A stretch of DNA of 64,000 nt from Archangium sp. (GTDB lineage: Bacteria > Myxococcota > Myxococcia > Myxococcales > Myxococcaceae), in NCBI GenBank assembly GCA_030695565.1, contig JAUYRZ010000047.1:62001-126000 (forward strand), given 5' to 3'. Under the pieces are notes generated by a model. It was not told the origin of the DNA. It saw only the letters and a list, made by a program, of their open reading frames with translations, and ran no database searches. Position 1 is the stretch's first letter, and each line of letters opens with the position of its first letter. Shown here in pieces: positions 32,344-40,879 of the stretch. The position numbers and the translations under genes are program-made.

Positions 32344-34431
32344 ATGTTGGATCGGATCACGGCGTTCTTCTACGCGGTCAAGGACCCCGCGGAGGATCAG
32401 CGCGCCCGTGCTCAGCTGATGGTCGTCGCGATGCTGGCCGGCGGTCTTTCAGCAGCGACCTCGATGCTGCTCACCCTGGTGTTTCGACCCGCGCCTGAGG
32501 CGCTGGAGCCTTTCGCGGGCATGACCGCGTGCCTGCTGCCCTTGCTGGTGTTGCGACGGAGCCATTCGCTCGAGGAGGCCAGTGAGGTGCTCGCCGCGTC
32601 GCTCACCGGCTTCTACGGCCTCTGGGCTCTGTACACCGGTGACCCTTCGTTCCTCACGTGGGTGGCCATCGTGCCCTTCACGCTGCTGTTGCTGGGGCGC
32701 GTTCCCATGGCGCTGCGCTGGTTCATCCTCAACTCGGCGATCATCGCGGCCATCTCGCTCTTCTTCGTCGCTCACCCCGCACGCCTGCACCTCGCCAGCC
32801 ACCCGGTGATCCTCTCGAGGTTGGCGATCTTCCTGGTCGCGATCTTCGCTCTCACCCTCATCTTTGCCCTGAGCCGCGAGCGCGCCCAACGTGCCCTCGT
32901 GGCCACGCGCGACGAAGCGAACCGCGCCAACGCCCTCAAGAGCGAGTTCCTCGCCAGCTTCAGTCACGAGATCCGCACGCCTCTCAATGGTGTGTTGGGC
33001 ACCGCCGACGGGCTGCTCGCCGGCCACCTGGCGCCCGACGTGCGCGAACAGCTGTTGATCATTCAACGCAGCGGCTCGAGCCTGCTGCGCACCATCAACG
33101 ACGTGCTCGAGCTCTCGCGCATCGAGGCGGGCCGGCTCGACCTCTTCCCCACGCCGACCGATCTGCCCGCGATGCTCAGCGAGGTGGTCGACCTGTTCAA
33201 GGCACGCGCCGCCGGGAAGGGCGTGAGCATCAGGCTGGCGCTCGAGCCGCAGCACCCGTGCGACGTGAAGGTCGATGACCTGCGCCTTCGCCAGGTGGTG
33301 CAGAACCTGGTGGGCAACGCGGTGAAGTTCACCCAACGCGGCGAGGTGGTGGTGCGCCTGGGCAGCGGAACCGTCGCCGATGGCCACGTGCTGACCCGCA
33401 TCTCCGTTGAGGACACCGGGCCGGGCATCGAGCCCGAAGCGACTTCCCGGCTCTTCACCGCGTTCACGCAGGCGCGGCCGCGCTCCGATCGCGTCGAGGG
33501 TGCGGGCCTGGGCCTGGCCATCAGCAAGCAGTTCGTCGACCTGATGGACGGAAAGCTCGGCGTCGAGTCGACCGTCGGCAAGGGAACCACCTTCCGCATC
33601 GAGTTGGTGCTGCCGCTGGCGCAACACGAAGCCGTGGCCCCCGTTCCCACGGCGCAGGCCGCGGAAGCCCAGCCGCTCAAGCTGCTGGTGGTCGACGACA
33701 ACGAGATCAACCTGAAGGTCGCGGTGACGCTGCTGGGCAAACTGGGCCACACCTGCGTCGTCGCCCGCGACGGAGAGCAAGCCCTGGCCGCGGTCGCCCA
33801 ACACCAGCCCGACGTCGTCTTCATGGACTGTCACATGCCGGTGCTCGACGGGCTCGACGCCACCCGCCGGCTGCGCGCCGCGGGTGATGGCCGGCCGGTG
33901 GTCGCCATCACCGCTTCGGTCTACGCGGAAGACATGCAGCGCTGCCTGGCCGCGGGCATGAACCACTTCGTGTCCAAGCCGGTCACCCTGCTTGCGCTCA
34001 AGCAGGCGCTGCGCGAGGTGGCCGGCCTCGCCAGCGCACCGGTGCATCTCAAGCCCGTCGAAGTGCAGGAGGCCCGCCGGGTGCTGGTGGTCGACGATGA
34101 TCCCCACGTGCGGCGCATGACGGTGCGGTTGCTGCAGGCCGAAGGGTTCGAGGTGAACGACGCCGCTGACATCGAGGCGGCGATGATCCTCTTCGAACGC
34201 GCCGCGCCCAGTCATCTGCTGGTCGATCGCGTGTTGGGCGGCACGGAAGACGGCATCCACTTCGCCGAGCGGCTGGCCCGCCGCCGCAGCGGGTTGCGCG
34301 TGGTGGTGACCTCGGGGCAGGCCCCGACGGAGGAGCAGCTCTTTTCGCTGGAGGCCACCGGCGGCCGCTTCCTCGCCAAGCCCTACAACCGGCGCAACCT
34401 GATCTCCTCGTTGACCGGTGAGGCCGCGTAA
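32344..34431 (+). CDS. membrane hybrid histidine kinase with two receiver domains
   Basis: Protein of 695 residues. About 20-190 carry six hydrophobic helices. HisKA has the phosphorylated histidine at about 208 (FSHEIRTPLNGVLG), then the GHKL ATPase (VVQNLVGNAVKFTQ, VEDTGPGIE, GAGLGLAISKQ). Receiver 1 has its phospho-Asp near 494 (VVFMDCHMPVLDGLDATR), and receiver 2 near 628 (HLLVDRVLGG). The second receiver keeps the DDD acidic patch and the late lysine (FLAKPYN). The ATG at 32344 is used because upstream codons are arginine-rich and unlike the family. A weak sigma-54-like sequence occurs at 32295-32310. Confidence 0.9.
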   Translation: MLDRITAFFYAVKDPAEDQRARAQLMVVAMLAGGLSAATSMLLTLVFRPAPEALEPFAGMTACLLPLLVLRRSHSLEEASEVLAASLTGFYGLWALYTGDPSFLTWVAIVPFTLLLLGRVPMALRWFILNSAIIAAISLFFVAHPARLHLASHPVILSRLAIFLVAIFALTLIFALSRERAQRALVATRDEANRANALKSEFLASFSHEIRTPLNGVLGTADGLLAGHLAPDVREQLLIIQRSGSSLLRTINDVLELSRIEAGRLDLFPTPTDLPAMLSEVVDLFKARAAGKGVSIRLALEPQHPCDVKVDDLRLRQVVQNLVGNAVKFTQRGEVVVRLGSGTVADGHVLTRISVEDTGPGIEPEATSRLFTAFTQARPRSDRVEGAGLGLAISKQFVDLMDGKLGVESTVGKGTTFRIELVLPLAQHEAVAPVPTAQAAEAQPLKLLVVDDNEINLKVAVTLLGKLGHTCVVARDGEQALAAVAQHQPDVVFMDCHMPVLDGLDATRRLRAAGDGRPVVAITASVYAEDMQRCLAAGMNHFVSKPVTLLALKQALREVAGLASAPVHLKPVEVQEARRVLVVDDDPHVRRMTVRLLQAEGFEVNDAADIEAAMILFERAAPSHLLVDRVLGGTEDGIHFAERLARRRSGLRVVVTSGQAPTEEQLFSLEATGGRFLAKPYNRRNLISSLTGEAA

Positions 34432-34586
34432 CCAACCACCGTTCGCCCGAGCGTATCGTTTCTCCACACCGGTCACCCCGAGCCCAGGGGCGCGGCGGTC
34501 ATCCCAGCTCGGCAGGAGCGTTCTGCACCGCTGCCCCGTACCGGCACAGTCAGGCCGTGGCCATCTTCCGAGTCGAGGAGCCCACC

Positions 34587-34745
34587 ATGAACGCCTTGAC
34601 CCGAACTCAACCTCTCCAGCTCGAAGTCGGTGACGTGCCGGTCGCGATCGAGCTCTCCCTGTCCGGCGTCATCGTGGCCGTGGTGCTGTGGCTGCTGCTG
34701 CACGCAGCGATCATCGTGTCGTGGCTGAGCGCGGGAACTGTCTGA
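34587..34745 (+). CDS. small membrane protein (52 residues)
   Basis: ATG 34587 is preceded by a strong Shine-Dalgarno GAGGAG six bases upstream. The protein has a polar N-terminus (MNALTRTQPLQLEVGDVPV) and one long transmembrane helix from about 28 to 48 (GVIVAVVLWLLLHAAIIVSW). I know no family for it. The good ribosome site and the non-random membrane helix support a real gene. Located between the hybrid kinase and the convergent ArsA-like operon. Confidence 0.6.
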   Translation: MNALTRTQPLQLEVGDVPVAIELSLSGVIVAVVLWLLLHAAIIVSWLSAGTV

Positions 34746-34750
34746 CTTTT

Positions 34751-34779
34751 CTCTCCCCGCTCTCGCGAGGAGAGGGAGC
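34751..34779. repeat. CTCTCC palindromic repeat at convergent gene ends
   Basis: Palindrome of the CTCTCC...GGAGAG type, with an inner CTCGCGAG self-complementary core (34762-34769), between the small membrane gene and the stop of the ArsA-like gene. Likely terminator and member of the repeated palindrome family of this window. Confidence 0.5.
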
Positions 34780-35898
34780 TCAGGAGGCGGCGAGCGCGTC
34801 GGCGATGGTGAGCAACGTCAGCATGTCGTCTGCACCTTCAGGCAACTCAGGCACCGCGATGGCCGTCGCGCTGGTACCGGCGCGCTGCTCGAGCTCGGTC
34901 AACAACGACAGATCCCGCTTCGCCGCGTCGAGCTCACCCTGCGCCATCACCTGCAACCGCGGCAACGCGGCCTTCGCTTCTGCCGGCAGATCTTCCAGCG
35001 ACGTCTCATCAGGCCAGCGCTTGCTGGTGTTGCGCGCGCGGCTGCGGTTGAGCACGAAGCCCCTGAACGGCAGCCCCAGCTCCTTCGTCTTGTCCTGAAA
35101 GAAGTGCGCTTCGGCCAGGGTCGCGGGCGCAGGCGAGGTCACCAGCAGGAACGCCACGTCAGGCCCGCTCAAGAACGTGCGCATCGCGTTCACGTCGACG
35201 TTGAGCGCCGAGAAGATGCCCGAGAAGGTCATCATGAAGGCGACCAGCTCGTGCGCGAACTCCTCGCCGAACACCGCGCCGAGGATCTTCTCGATCACCT
35301 TCGAGGCGGCCCGCGCCATCAGGCTGTCTCTCTTGGGCAAGAACGCCTGCAGCGCCGAGCTGTCCACCAGGCCGGAGAGCCTGCGCGGCGCCTCGAGAAA
35401 GTCGAGCGCGTGACGGGAAGGCGGCGTGTCGAGCACCACCAGGTCGTAGCGGCCCTCGTTGACGAGGCGGTGCAGCGCCTCCATCGCGGTGTACTCGTGC
35501 ATGCCCGCCACCATCGACGAGACCTGCTGGTAGATGCGGTTGCTCAACACCCGCTCGGCATCTTCGGGCGTCTTGGTGAGCCTGCGCACCGACTCGTCGG
35601 CCACCAGCTTGGGATCCAGCATCCACGCATCGAGCGAGGCCGGCGCGTGAATGCCCGCGGCGATCTGACGATCCGGCGGCACGGCCACCGGCGTGGGCGG
35701 ATTGCGCGAGACACCGAGCGTCTCCGCCAACCGCTTCGAAGGATCGATCGTCAGCACCAACACCCGGCGACCTGCACGCGCTGCCGCCAGAGACAACGCA
35801 GCGGCCGTGGTGGTCTTGCCCACGCCCCCTGCACCGCAGCACACGATCACCCGCCGGTTGCGGATGAGCTCACCGATGCGCACCAGCTCGTTGGTCAT
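34780..35898 (-). CDS. ArsA/Get3-like ATPase (subunit with P-loop lysine)
   Basis: Protein of 372 residues; the ATG at 35898 overlaps the upstream stop as ATGA. Deviant Walker A reads CCGAGGVGKTTTAA: the P-loop lysine is present, but the upstream 'signature' lysine of ArsA/Get3/MinD proteins (GKGGVGK) is alanine. Other family motifs are LTIDPSKRLAETLG (switch I region) and YDLVVLDTPPSRHALDFL (switch II). Resembles the mycobacterial Rv3680/BagB-like subunit, which pairs with a second ATPase. The family handles tail-anchored proteins, arsenite or stress tolerance; the client here is unknown. No arsB gene is nearby. Confidence 0.85.
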   Translation of the reverse strand: MTNELVRIGELIRNRRVIVCCGAGGVGKTTTAAALSLAAARAGRRVLVLTIDPSKRLAETLGVSRNPPTPVAVPPDRQIAAGIHAPASLDAWMLDPKLVADESVRRLTKTPEDAERVLSNRIYQQVSSMVAGMHEYTAMEALHRLVNEGRYDLVVLDTPPSRHALDFLEAPRRLSGLVDSSALQAFLPKRDSLMARAASKVIEKILGAVFGEEFAHELVAFMMTFSGIFSALNVDVNAMRTFLSGPDVAFLLVTSPAPATLAEAHFFQDKTKELGLPFRGFVLNRSRARNTSKRWPDETSLEDLPAEAKAALPRLQVMAQGELDAAKRDLSLLTELEQRAGTSATAIAVPELPEGADDMLTLLTIADALAAS

Positions 35899-36818
35899 GA
35901 GGTGCGCCCTTCTTTTTCGAGCACGTCGGCCAGCCCGCTGATCAACGCCGCCCCGTGCGCGAGCTCGGGCAGCTCGATGATGGGCAACTTCGTCCCTGCG
36001 CGCAGGCGGGCGATCTCGCGGCGCGCCAGCACCGGCCGACGGAACCCTTCGGCGCCCAGCGGGTTGATGCGCTCCAACGGGCTCTGCAACGCCGACCGCT
36101 CGGCCGCGCTGAACGGATCGACCGGCACCCGGTTCATCAACACGCCGCCCGTGGGCATGCCCGTCTTCTGCAAACCCTCCAGCAGCTCCAGGCACTCGCT
36201 GACCGGCAACGTCTCGGGGATCGCCACCACCCACGCCGCGCCCAGCTTCGGGTCGTTCAAGTACGACTGACCTTCACGCAGCGCCGCCGCGATGGGCCCG
36301 CGCGGCACCAGGCGCAGCAACAACTCAGGCAACCCGGTCAACGAGAGCGTGTGCCCCGTGGCCGGCATGTCGATGAGCACCAGCGAATGCTCCGGCTCGC
36401 CGCTGGGGAGCTTCGCGCGCAGCAAGGTGAGCAGCTGAAAGAAGACGCCCATCTCCTTGAAGGAGGGCCCCGCCGACAACAGCCGCCGCAACGCGTCCGA
36501 GCTCAGCGCCGCGCGCGCCAACGTGCCCGAGCGCAACACCGACTTGAGGAACAGCTCCTGGCCGGAGCGCGCCAGCAGCACCACGCCGTGAATTCCAGGC
36601 GCGACGAGCGTGGGGGCCGCGGTGAACCGATCGCGGCCGAAGTGACGGGCCAGCGGCGAATAGTCGTTCGGGTCATCACCGATGTCACAGATGAGAACCC
36701 GTACGCCTTTGCGCTGGGCCTGCGTGGCGAGGGCGGCCGTCAACGAAGAGCGGCCGACGCCACCCTTGCCGGTCATCAACACCACTCGCCTGGTGAACAA
36801 CTCCTGGAGGGAACTCAT
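35895..36818 (-). CDS. ArsA/Get3-like ATPase (subunit with signature lysine, P-loop Arg)
   Basis: Protein of 307 residues, first gene of the pair. The deviant Walker A reads MTGKGGVGRSSLTAA: the signature lysine is kept, but the P-loop lysine is arginine. Further family sequence: LVLIDMPATGHTLSLTGLPELL (switch II with the Asp-x-Pro-x-Thr-Gly-His pattern) and LLEGLQKTGMPTGGVLMNRV. It resembles the Rv3679/BagA-like subunit of mycobacteria. The loss mirrors that of the partner gene, so the two together could form one complete ATP site across a heterodimer interface. Confidence 0.85.
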   Translation of the reverse strand: MSSLQELFTRRVVLMTGKGGVGRSSLTAALATQAQRKGVRVLICDIGDDPNDYSPLARHFGRDRFTAAPTLVAPGIHGVVLLARSGQELFLKSVLRSGTLARAALSSDALRRLLSAGPSFKEMGVFFQLLTLLRAKLPSGEPEHSLVLIDMPATGHTLSLTGLPELLLRLVPRGPIAAALREGQSYLNDPKLGAAWVVAIPETLPVSECLELLEGLQKTGMPTGGVLMNRVPVDPFSAAERSALQSPLERINPLGAEGFRRPVLARREIARLRAGTKLPIIELPELAHGAALISGLADVLEKEGRTS

Positions 36819-36875
36819 GCGACAGGTGCATCGCTAGCACAGCCGCATTCCGAACTTCGGGAGTGTTTGTGCCCT

Positions 36876-38159
36876 TCAGATCCAGGTTTCGGGAATCAGG
36901 CTGGCCTTCAGGTCGCGGAAGTCATTCAGCACCGGCCCCAACTTGGTGGCCGCGTCGCCTGCACCCGGCGTGGCCGCCAGCTTCGTCTGGTACTCGGTGA
37001 TCGCCGTCAGCGCCTGCGCCCGCGTCATCGTCTTGAAGTTCGGAGGGGCCAGGCCCAGCTCGCGGAAGCCGGCGTCGATCTTCGGGGCGTACGCTTCCTG
37101 GAAACGCTGCGAGACGGGCCCATAGAAGATGAGGCGGATGGTCTGGTCGCGCGTCGCCTCGAGCTCCTTGCGCTCGGCCGGTGTGGTCTCGGGGTGCTGA
37201 ATGAGCCGCTGGGTCGCGTTGTAGAAGTCGCGCACCGGGCCACGCTGCGTGTCGGGGATGGGGGTGCTGCCGCTGAGCGCCGCCTCAAAACCCGCGGTCA
37301 GCTCGGTCTGCCGCGTCTTGAGGTCGGCGATGGCCGGGCGCGGCTTGCCGTCGTCGAAGCCGCGCGTCTTGGTCCACACGGTGACGTTTTCGCCCTTGCG
37401 CATGCCCTCGAAGGCCTTCTTGGTGATGGCCTCGCTGTCGCCGCGGGTCAGCTTCTCCCAGGCCTTCTGGTGCGCGGTCGCGCCCGAGGCAGCGCCGGGT
37501 GACGAGCCGTCGTAGGCGACGATGGTCTTCGCCTCGGGGAACATCGCGGTGTACTTCTCCATCATGTTCTCGCCGCCCGAGTAGCAGCCGGCGATGAGCA
37601 GATCCTGCACGCTCTTGGCGCCTTTGGGCATCGCTTCGGCCAGCGCGCCGACCGTGGGCCAGTCGAGCTTGCCGTTGTTCTCGCCGTACACGCCGTAGCC
37701 GACGTGGTGACCGGAGAGCACGAGCCGCGAAGGCGCCTGGCCGCCGCGCTCGGCCTGCGCCCACTGCTGCGCGATGCCGGCCAGCTCGTCACGCGAGTCG
37801 GCGCCCGCGTTGGTGAGCACGTCGGCGATCTTCCTGGTCTGCTCCGCGGGCAGGCCCAGCGTCAGCGCGAACGACATCGCGCCTTCCGGCTTGCTCAGGT
37901 CGTGCCCGCCGATGGTGTCGTCTTTGGCGGCGTCCTTCACCACGGCGACGCTGGTGCCCCGGGCCGTCAGCGCGTCTGACTCGAGCGTCGAGCGGTGCGC
38001 GGCGGAGTTGTTCATCGCGACGAAGAGCACCTTGTCGTTCGTCTTGGGAGCCCAGGCGGCCGGAGCGGCAGGCGTCTGCGTCGCAGGCCGGTTCGCGGGG
38101 GTGGTGCCAGGTGCAGTCGTCGTCGGAGGGCGCGGGGTGCTGCCGATGCGGGAGGACAT
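36876..38159 (-). CDS. caspase-like (clan CD) cysteine protease candidate
   Basis: Protein of 427 residues from ATG 38159. It begins with a short tag MSSRIGS and a Pro/Thr/Ala-rich linker (to about 38). A fold of alternating strands and helices follows: VLFVAMNNS, then RLVLSGHHVGYG (His 151/152) and VQDLLIAGCYSGGE (Cys 192). Strand-SGH and strand-xxCYSGG are the catalytic dyad patterns of caspase, metacaspase and gingipain-type peptidases. The C-terminal 200 residues are helical and unassigned. No signal peptide is visible. The neighbouring gene on the same strand encodes a protein with the same tag. Confidence 0.6.
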   Translation of the reverse strand: MSSRIGSTPRPPTTTAPGTTPANRPATQTPAAPAAWAPKTNDKVLFVAMNNSAAHRSTLESDALTARGTSVAVVKDAAKDDTIGGHDLSKPEGAMSFALTLGLPAEQTRKIADVLTNAGADSRDELAGIAQQWAQAERGGQAPSRLVLSGHHVGYGVYGENNGKLDWPTVGALAEAMPKGAKSVQDLLIAGCYSGGENMMEKYTAMFPEAKTIVAYDGSSPGAASGATAHQKAWEKLTRGDSEAITKKAFEGMRKGENVTVWTKTRGFDDGKPRPAIADLKTRQTELTAGFEAALSGSTPIPDTQRGPVRDFYNATQRLIQHPETTPAERKELEATRDQTIRLIFYGPVSQRFQEAYAPKIDAGFRELGLAPPNFKTMTRAQALTAITEYQTKLAATPGAGDAATKLGPVLNDFRDLKASLIPETWI

Positions 38160-38190
38160 GGGCAGCAATGTTCACCGAACGCAGCGCTCT

Positions 38191-38206
38191 TGCAACGAGT
38201 GCCCCG
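38191..38206 (-). promoter_or_regulatory. possible sigma-54 promoter, low confidence
   Basis: Read on the minus strand, the bases CGGGGCA-CTCG-TTGCA contain a perfect -12 box (TTGCA) and the GG of the -24 box at the right spacing, but the rest of the -24 box is poor. It lies 32 bases upstream of the caspase-like gene start. Confidence 0.3.
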
Positions 38207-38405
38207 GAAAAAGTCGCGGCACACCGTTCAACCCGAGCGCGCGGAGGCGCTCGTTGAGCACCACGTTGAGCACCACCACCGGCAGCCGAACCGTGCGTTC
38301 ATCAGCGCGTATCTGCAAAAGCACCTCGAGCCCACTGAGGCGCGGCAGGTTGCTCGTGCTGTTCCGTCGTCGGCGCGCCGCTGAGTCGAACGCAAAGTCG
38401 AGGGC

Positions 38406-39710
38406 TCACCTCATGGCGTCGAGCACGTCCTTCTGCACTGCCTTGTCGAGCCCCTCGAGGCGCTTCGGAACCTGCGCGCGCACCTCGGCAGGGAGCTTCT
38501 TCAAGGTTCGTCCGAGTACTTTCATCTCCTCCGCGCCGGCCCCGGTGCGGAGCAAGGCGAGCGCGAGCTCTTTCACGTACTCGGGGCGCACCGCCTTCAT
38601 GGCCCCGGCGTCGTCGCCCAACCTGCCGATGAGATCCGTCACCTTCGCGTGCTCCTCGCGCATCACGCGGGTTCGCTTGCCTGCGCTCAAGATCGGCTTC
38701 TCGACGTTCTCGTCGGCCTTCTTGTATTGCCTCGAGGCCTCGCGCGCGTACTCGGTGGCGACGCGCGCTTGTACGCCGTCCTCCCCGAACTTCACCCACT
38801 GCTGCGCGTATTCGTCGAGACCGTCGCGCTGATCCGCCGTCAGCTGCGTGTCGTCCTTCTTCCCGATCTCGGACCACACCCGGGCACTGGTGACGTTGCC
38901 GGCGGTCTCCTCGTTGTAGATCGACGTGTCCATGCCGCCGTTGGCGGTGTGGTGCGAGTGCGTCGCCTCGTGCGCGAGGAGCGCGGCCAAGGCCTCGGGG
39001 GAACGTTGGAGCGACGGCTCGAGCTCGATCTCACCGCTGGTGTGCGTGCGCCCCGCGCCCCGGCCGTCTTCGAAGTTCACCTTACCGTCGACGATGAGCG
39101 TCCGCTGGTAGTCGACGAGCTCGGGGTTCTCCTTGCCCCACGCCGTGCGCGCGGCGAGCTCGGTGGCGACTGCCAGCTGCAGCCCGAGGTCCTCGACCGC
39201 GCCCAGGCGCATCGACTCGCTGAGCTCCGCGAGCTCCGAGTTGCCCATCGTCTGCACCTGCGCCATGCGGAGCGCGACGGGCGCGAAGCCGAACGGTGTC
39301 TCGCGTGAGATCTCGGCCTTGAGCTGCTTCGGGAGGTTCTGGAACACCTCCTTCGCCACCGCGGGCTCGAGGTCGGCCATCACCTTGGCGACCGCATCTT
39401 TCCCCTGGGGGGCGACGAGCTTGATGAGCTCGAGCGCCGCCTTCGCCCCGCTGCTCAGCTTCAGCGCCGCCATGCTGCCGTGGGCAGCGGCGCGCAGCAG
39501 GGCCACGTCGCCCGCGAGGCCCTGCTTCACCGGTATGGCCACGGGCTTGTGACCGCCCGTCAGGTTCGCGGGCTTCTTCTTCGGCGAGCCGTCGAAGGTC
39601 GTGTCACGGGCCTTCGAGCTCGGCTTCGGGGCGGTCGCCTTCGGCGACTCGACTGTGGGAGAGACCACCCGGGGAGCACTGCCGGCACTGCCGATGCGCG
39701 GAGAGGACAT
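38406..39710 (-). CDS. tagged zinc metallopeptidase-like protein (HExxH)
   Basis: Protein of 434 residues from ATG 39710. The N-terminus MSSPRIGSAGSAP matches that of the caspase-like protein, and a Ser/Pro/Lys-rich linker (to about 60) follows. The zinc-binding motif HEATH is at 247-251, with a glutamate pair (NEETAGN, about 267-268) downstream as a possible third ligand. The rest is mostly helical (LLRAAAHGSMAALKLSSGAKAALELIKLV; ALALLRTGAGAEEMKVLG). No signal peptide. It may act on host or prey proteins if exported, but that is inference. Confidence 0.62.
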   Translation of the reverse strand: MSSPRIGSAGSAPRVVSPTVESPKATAPKPSSKARDTTFDGSPKKKPANLTGGHKPVAIPVKQGLAGDVALLRAAAHGSMAALKLSSGAKAALELIKLVAPQGKDAVAKVMADLEPAVAKEVFQNLPKQLKAEISRETPFGFAPVALRMAQVQTMGNSELAELSESMRLGAVEDLGLQLAVATELAARTAWGKENPELVDYQRTLIVDGKVNFEDGRGAGRTHTSGEIELEPSLQRSPEALAALLAHEATHSHHTANGGMDTSIYNEETAGNVTSARVWSEIGKKDDTQLTADQRDGLDEYAQQWVKFGEDGVQARVATEYAREASRQYKKADENVEKPILSAGKRTRVMREEHAKVTDLIGRLGDDAGAMKAVRPEYVKELALALLRTGAGAEEMKVLGRTLKKLPAEVRAQVPKRLEGLDKAVQKDVLDAMR

Positions 39711-39794
39711 GCGGCACACTTGAACAACCCGCTCGACGCGGACAAGGGGGCACGTGCGTTTGTCCGGTTTCGGCGCGCGTTCTCGATGAACTGG

Positions 39795-39820
39795 CTGGAG
39801 TCGTGTGCGCGCGACTCCAG
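39795..39820. promoter_or_regulatory. perfect inverted repeat in a divergent gap
   Basis: CTGGAGTCG (39795-39803) and CGACTCCAG (39812-39820) are exact complements separated by eight bases. They lie in the 245-base gap between the tagged metallopeptidase (minus) and the cytochrome operon (plus). No T-run follows, so a protein-binding operator is as likely as a terminator. Confidence 0.45.
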
Positions 39821-39955
39821 CCCATCGTCCCTGGCGCGCACCTCACCCCGATTTTCCAGAGCCAGAAGTTGACCCCTTGAACTCTGCGGCTTCATTGACG
39901 CCTCCCCCTGAATTGGAAGCACGCAGCCTGATGACTCCCGTACTCTTGGAGCGCC

Positions 39956-40879
39956 ATGGACTTCTGGGTCGCAGCCCTCCTGCTCAGCGCCGTCCCGTCG
40001 ATCGACACGCCCAGCGGTCCACGTGAGGCGTCTTCGAACTGGTGCGCGCCCTGCCACGTGATGCAGCACGAGACGTGGCGCGCGTCCCGGCATGCGGTGG
40101 CCGCGACGAATCGGCTGTACACCACCAACCACCGACAGTGGCCGATGCGCTGGTGCGACGAGTGCCACCAGCCGCTCGCGCTGGAGGAAGGCGTGGGCTG
40201 CGCGAGCTGCCACGTGAAGGAGCGACGCATTCTCACCTCTGCGCCGCCCACCCCGCGCGGGCTCGAGGCTCACGCTGAGCGGCACGAGCCCGCGCTCTCG
40301 ACCGAAGAAGCGTGCGCGCGGTGTCACCAGTTCAACTTCCCGATCAGCGACGCAGAGCCGGTGAAGTTCTCAACGCTGCCCATGCAGAACACCGTCGCGG
40401 AGTGGCGAGCGTGGGGCGCCAGCAAGCCCTGCCAGGCTTGTCACCTGAACCAGGGCTCGCACGCGATGACCGGCAGCCATGACCTCGCGCGGCTGCGCAA
40501 GGCGCTCACGGCGCAGGTCACCCGGCGCGGCGCAGACGTCGAGCTGCGCCTCGAGAGCCATCGCGCGGGTCACGCCGTCCCGACGGGAGATCCCTTTCGC
40601 GCCTTGCGTCTCGAACTCTTCGATGCAGAAGACACGCTCGTCCTGCAGCGCAGCTTCGGCCATCACGCGCGCGGCGCCGACGGCGGCATGGAGGACCAAG
40701 CGGTGCCCCCGTCTCTCGATGGCGGAGTTCCTTCGCGCCGCTTCGCCCTCACCGCCCCCGAGGCGACTCGCTACCGCCTCGTCTTCGTCTACGTCGGCCC
40801 GCGCACCGCCGCGGCGGTCGGCAGCGAGGCCGAGGTCGAACTGCAGGCAGGACCCATCACCGAGGAGCCCCTTCCATGA
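39956..40879 (+). CDS. penta-heme cytochrome c family protein
   Basis: Protein of 307 residues with a short N-terminal signal (MDFWVAALLLSAVPS). Five CxxCH heme-binding motifs start at residues 30, 67, 82, 120 and 159 (CAPCH, CDECH, CASCH, CARCH, CQACH), fitting a cytochrome c554/c'-like multiheme domain. The C-terminal 110 residues are a beta domain (VELRLESHRAGHAVPTGD) without heme motifs. Extra histidines (SRHAV, ESHRAGHAVP) could be distal ligands. It probably carries electrons in the periplasm. First gene of a three-gene operon; its stop overlaps the next ATG (ATGA). Confidence 0.88.
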   Translation: MDFWVAALLLSAVPSIDTPSGPREASSNWCAPCHVMQHETWRASRHAVAATNRLYTTNHRQWPMRWCDECHQPLALEEGVGCASCHVKERRILTSAPPTPRGLEAHAERHEPALSTEEACARCHQFNFPISDAEPVKFSTLPMQNTVAEWRAWGASKPCQACHLNQGSHAMTGSHDLARLRKALTAQVTRRGADVELRLESHRAGHAVPTGDPFRALRLELFDAEDTLVLQRSFGHHARGADGGMEDQAVPPSLDGGVPSRRFALTAPEATRYRLVFVYVGPRTAAAVGSEAEVELQAGPITEEPLP

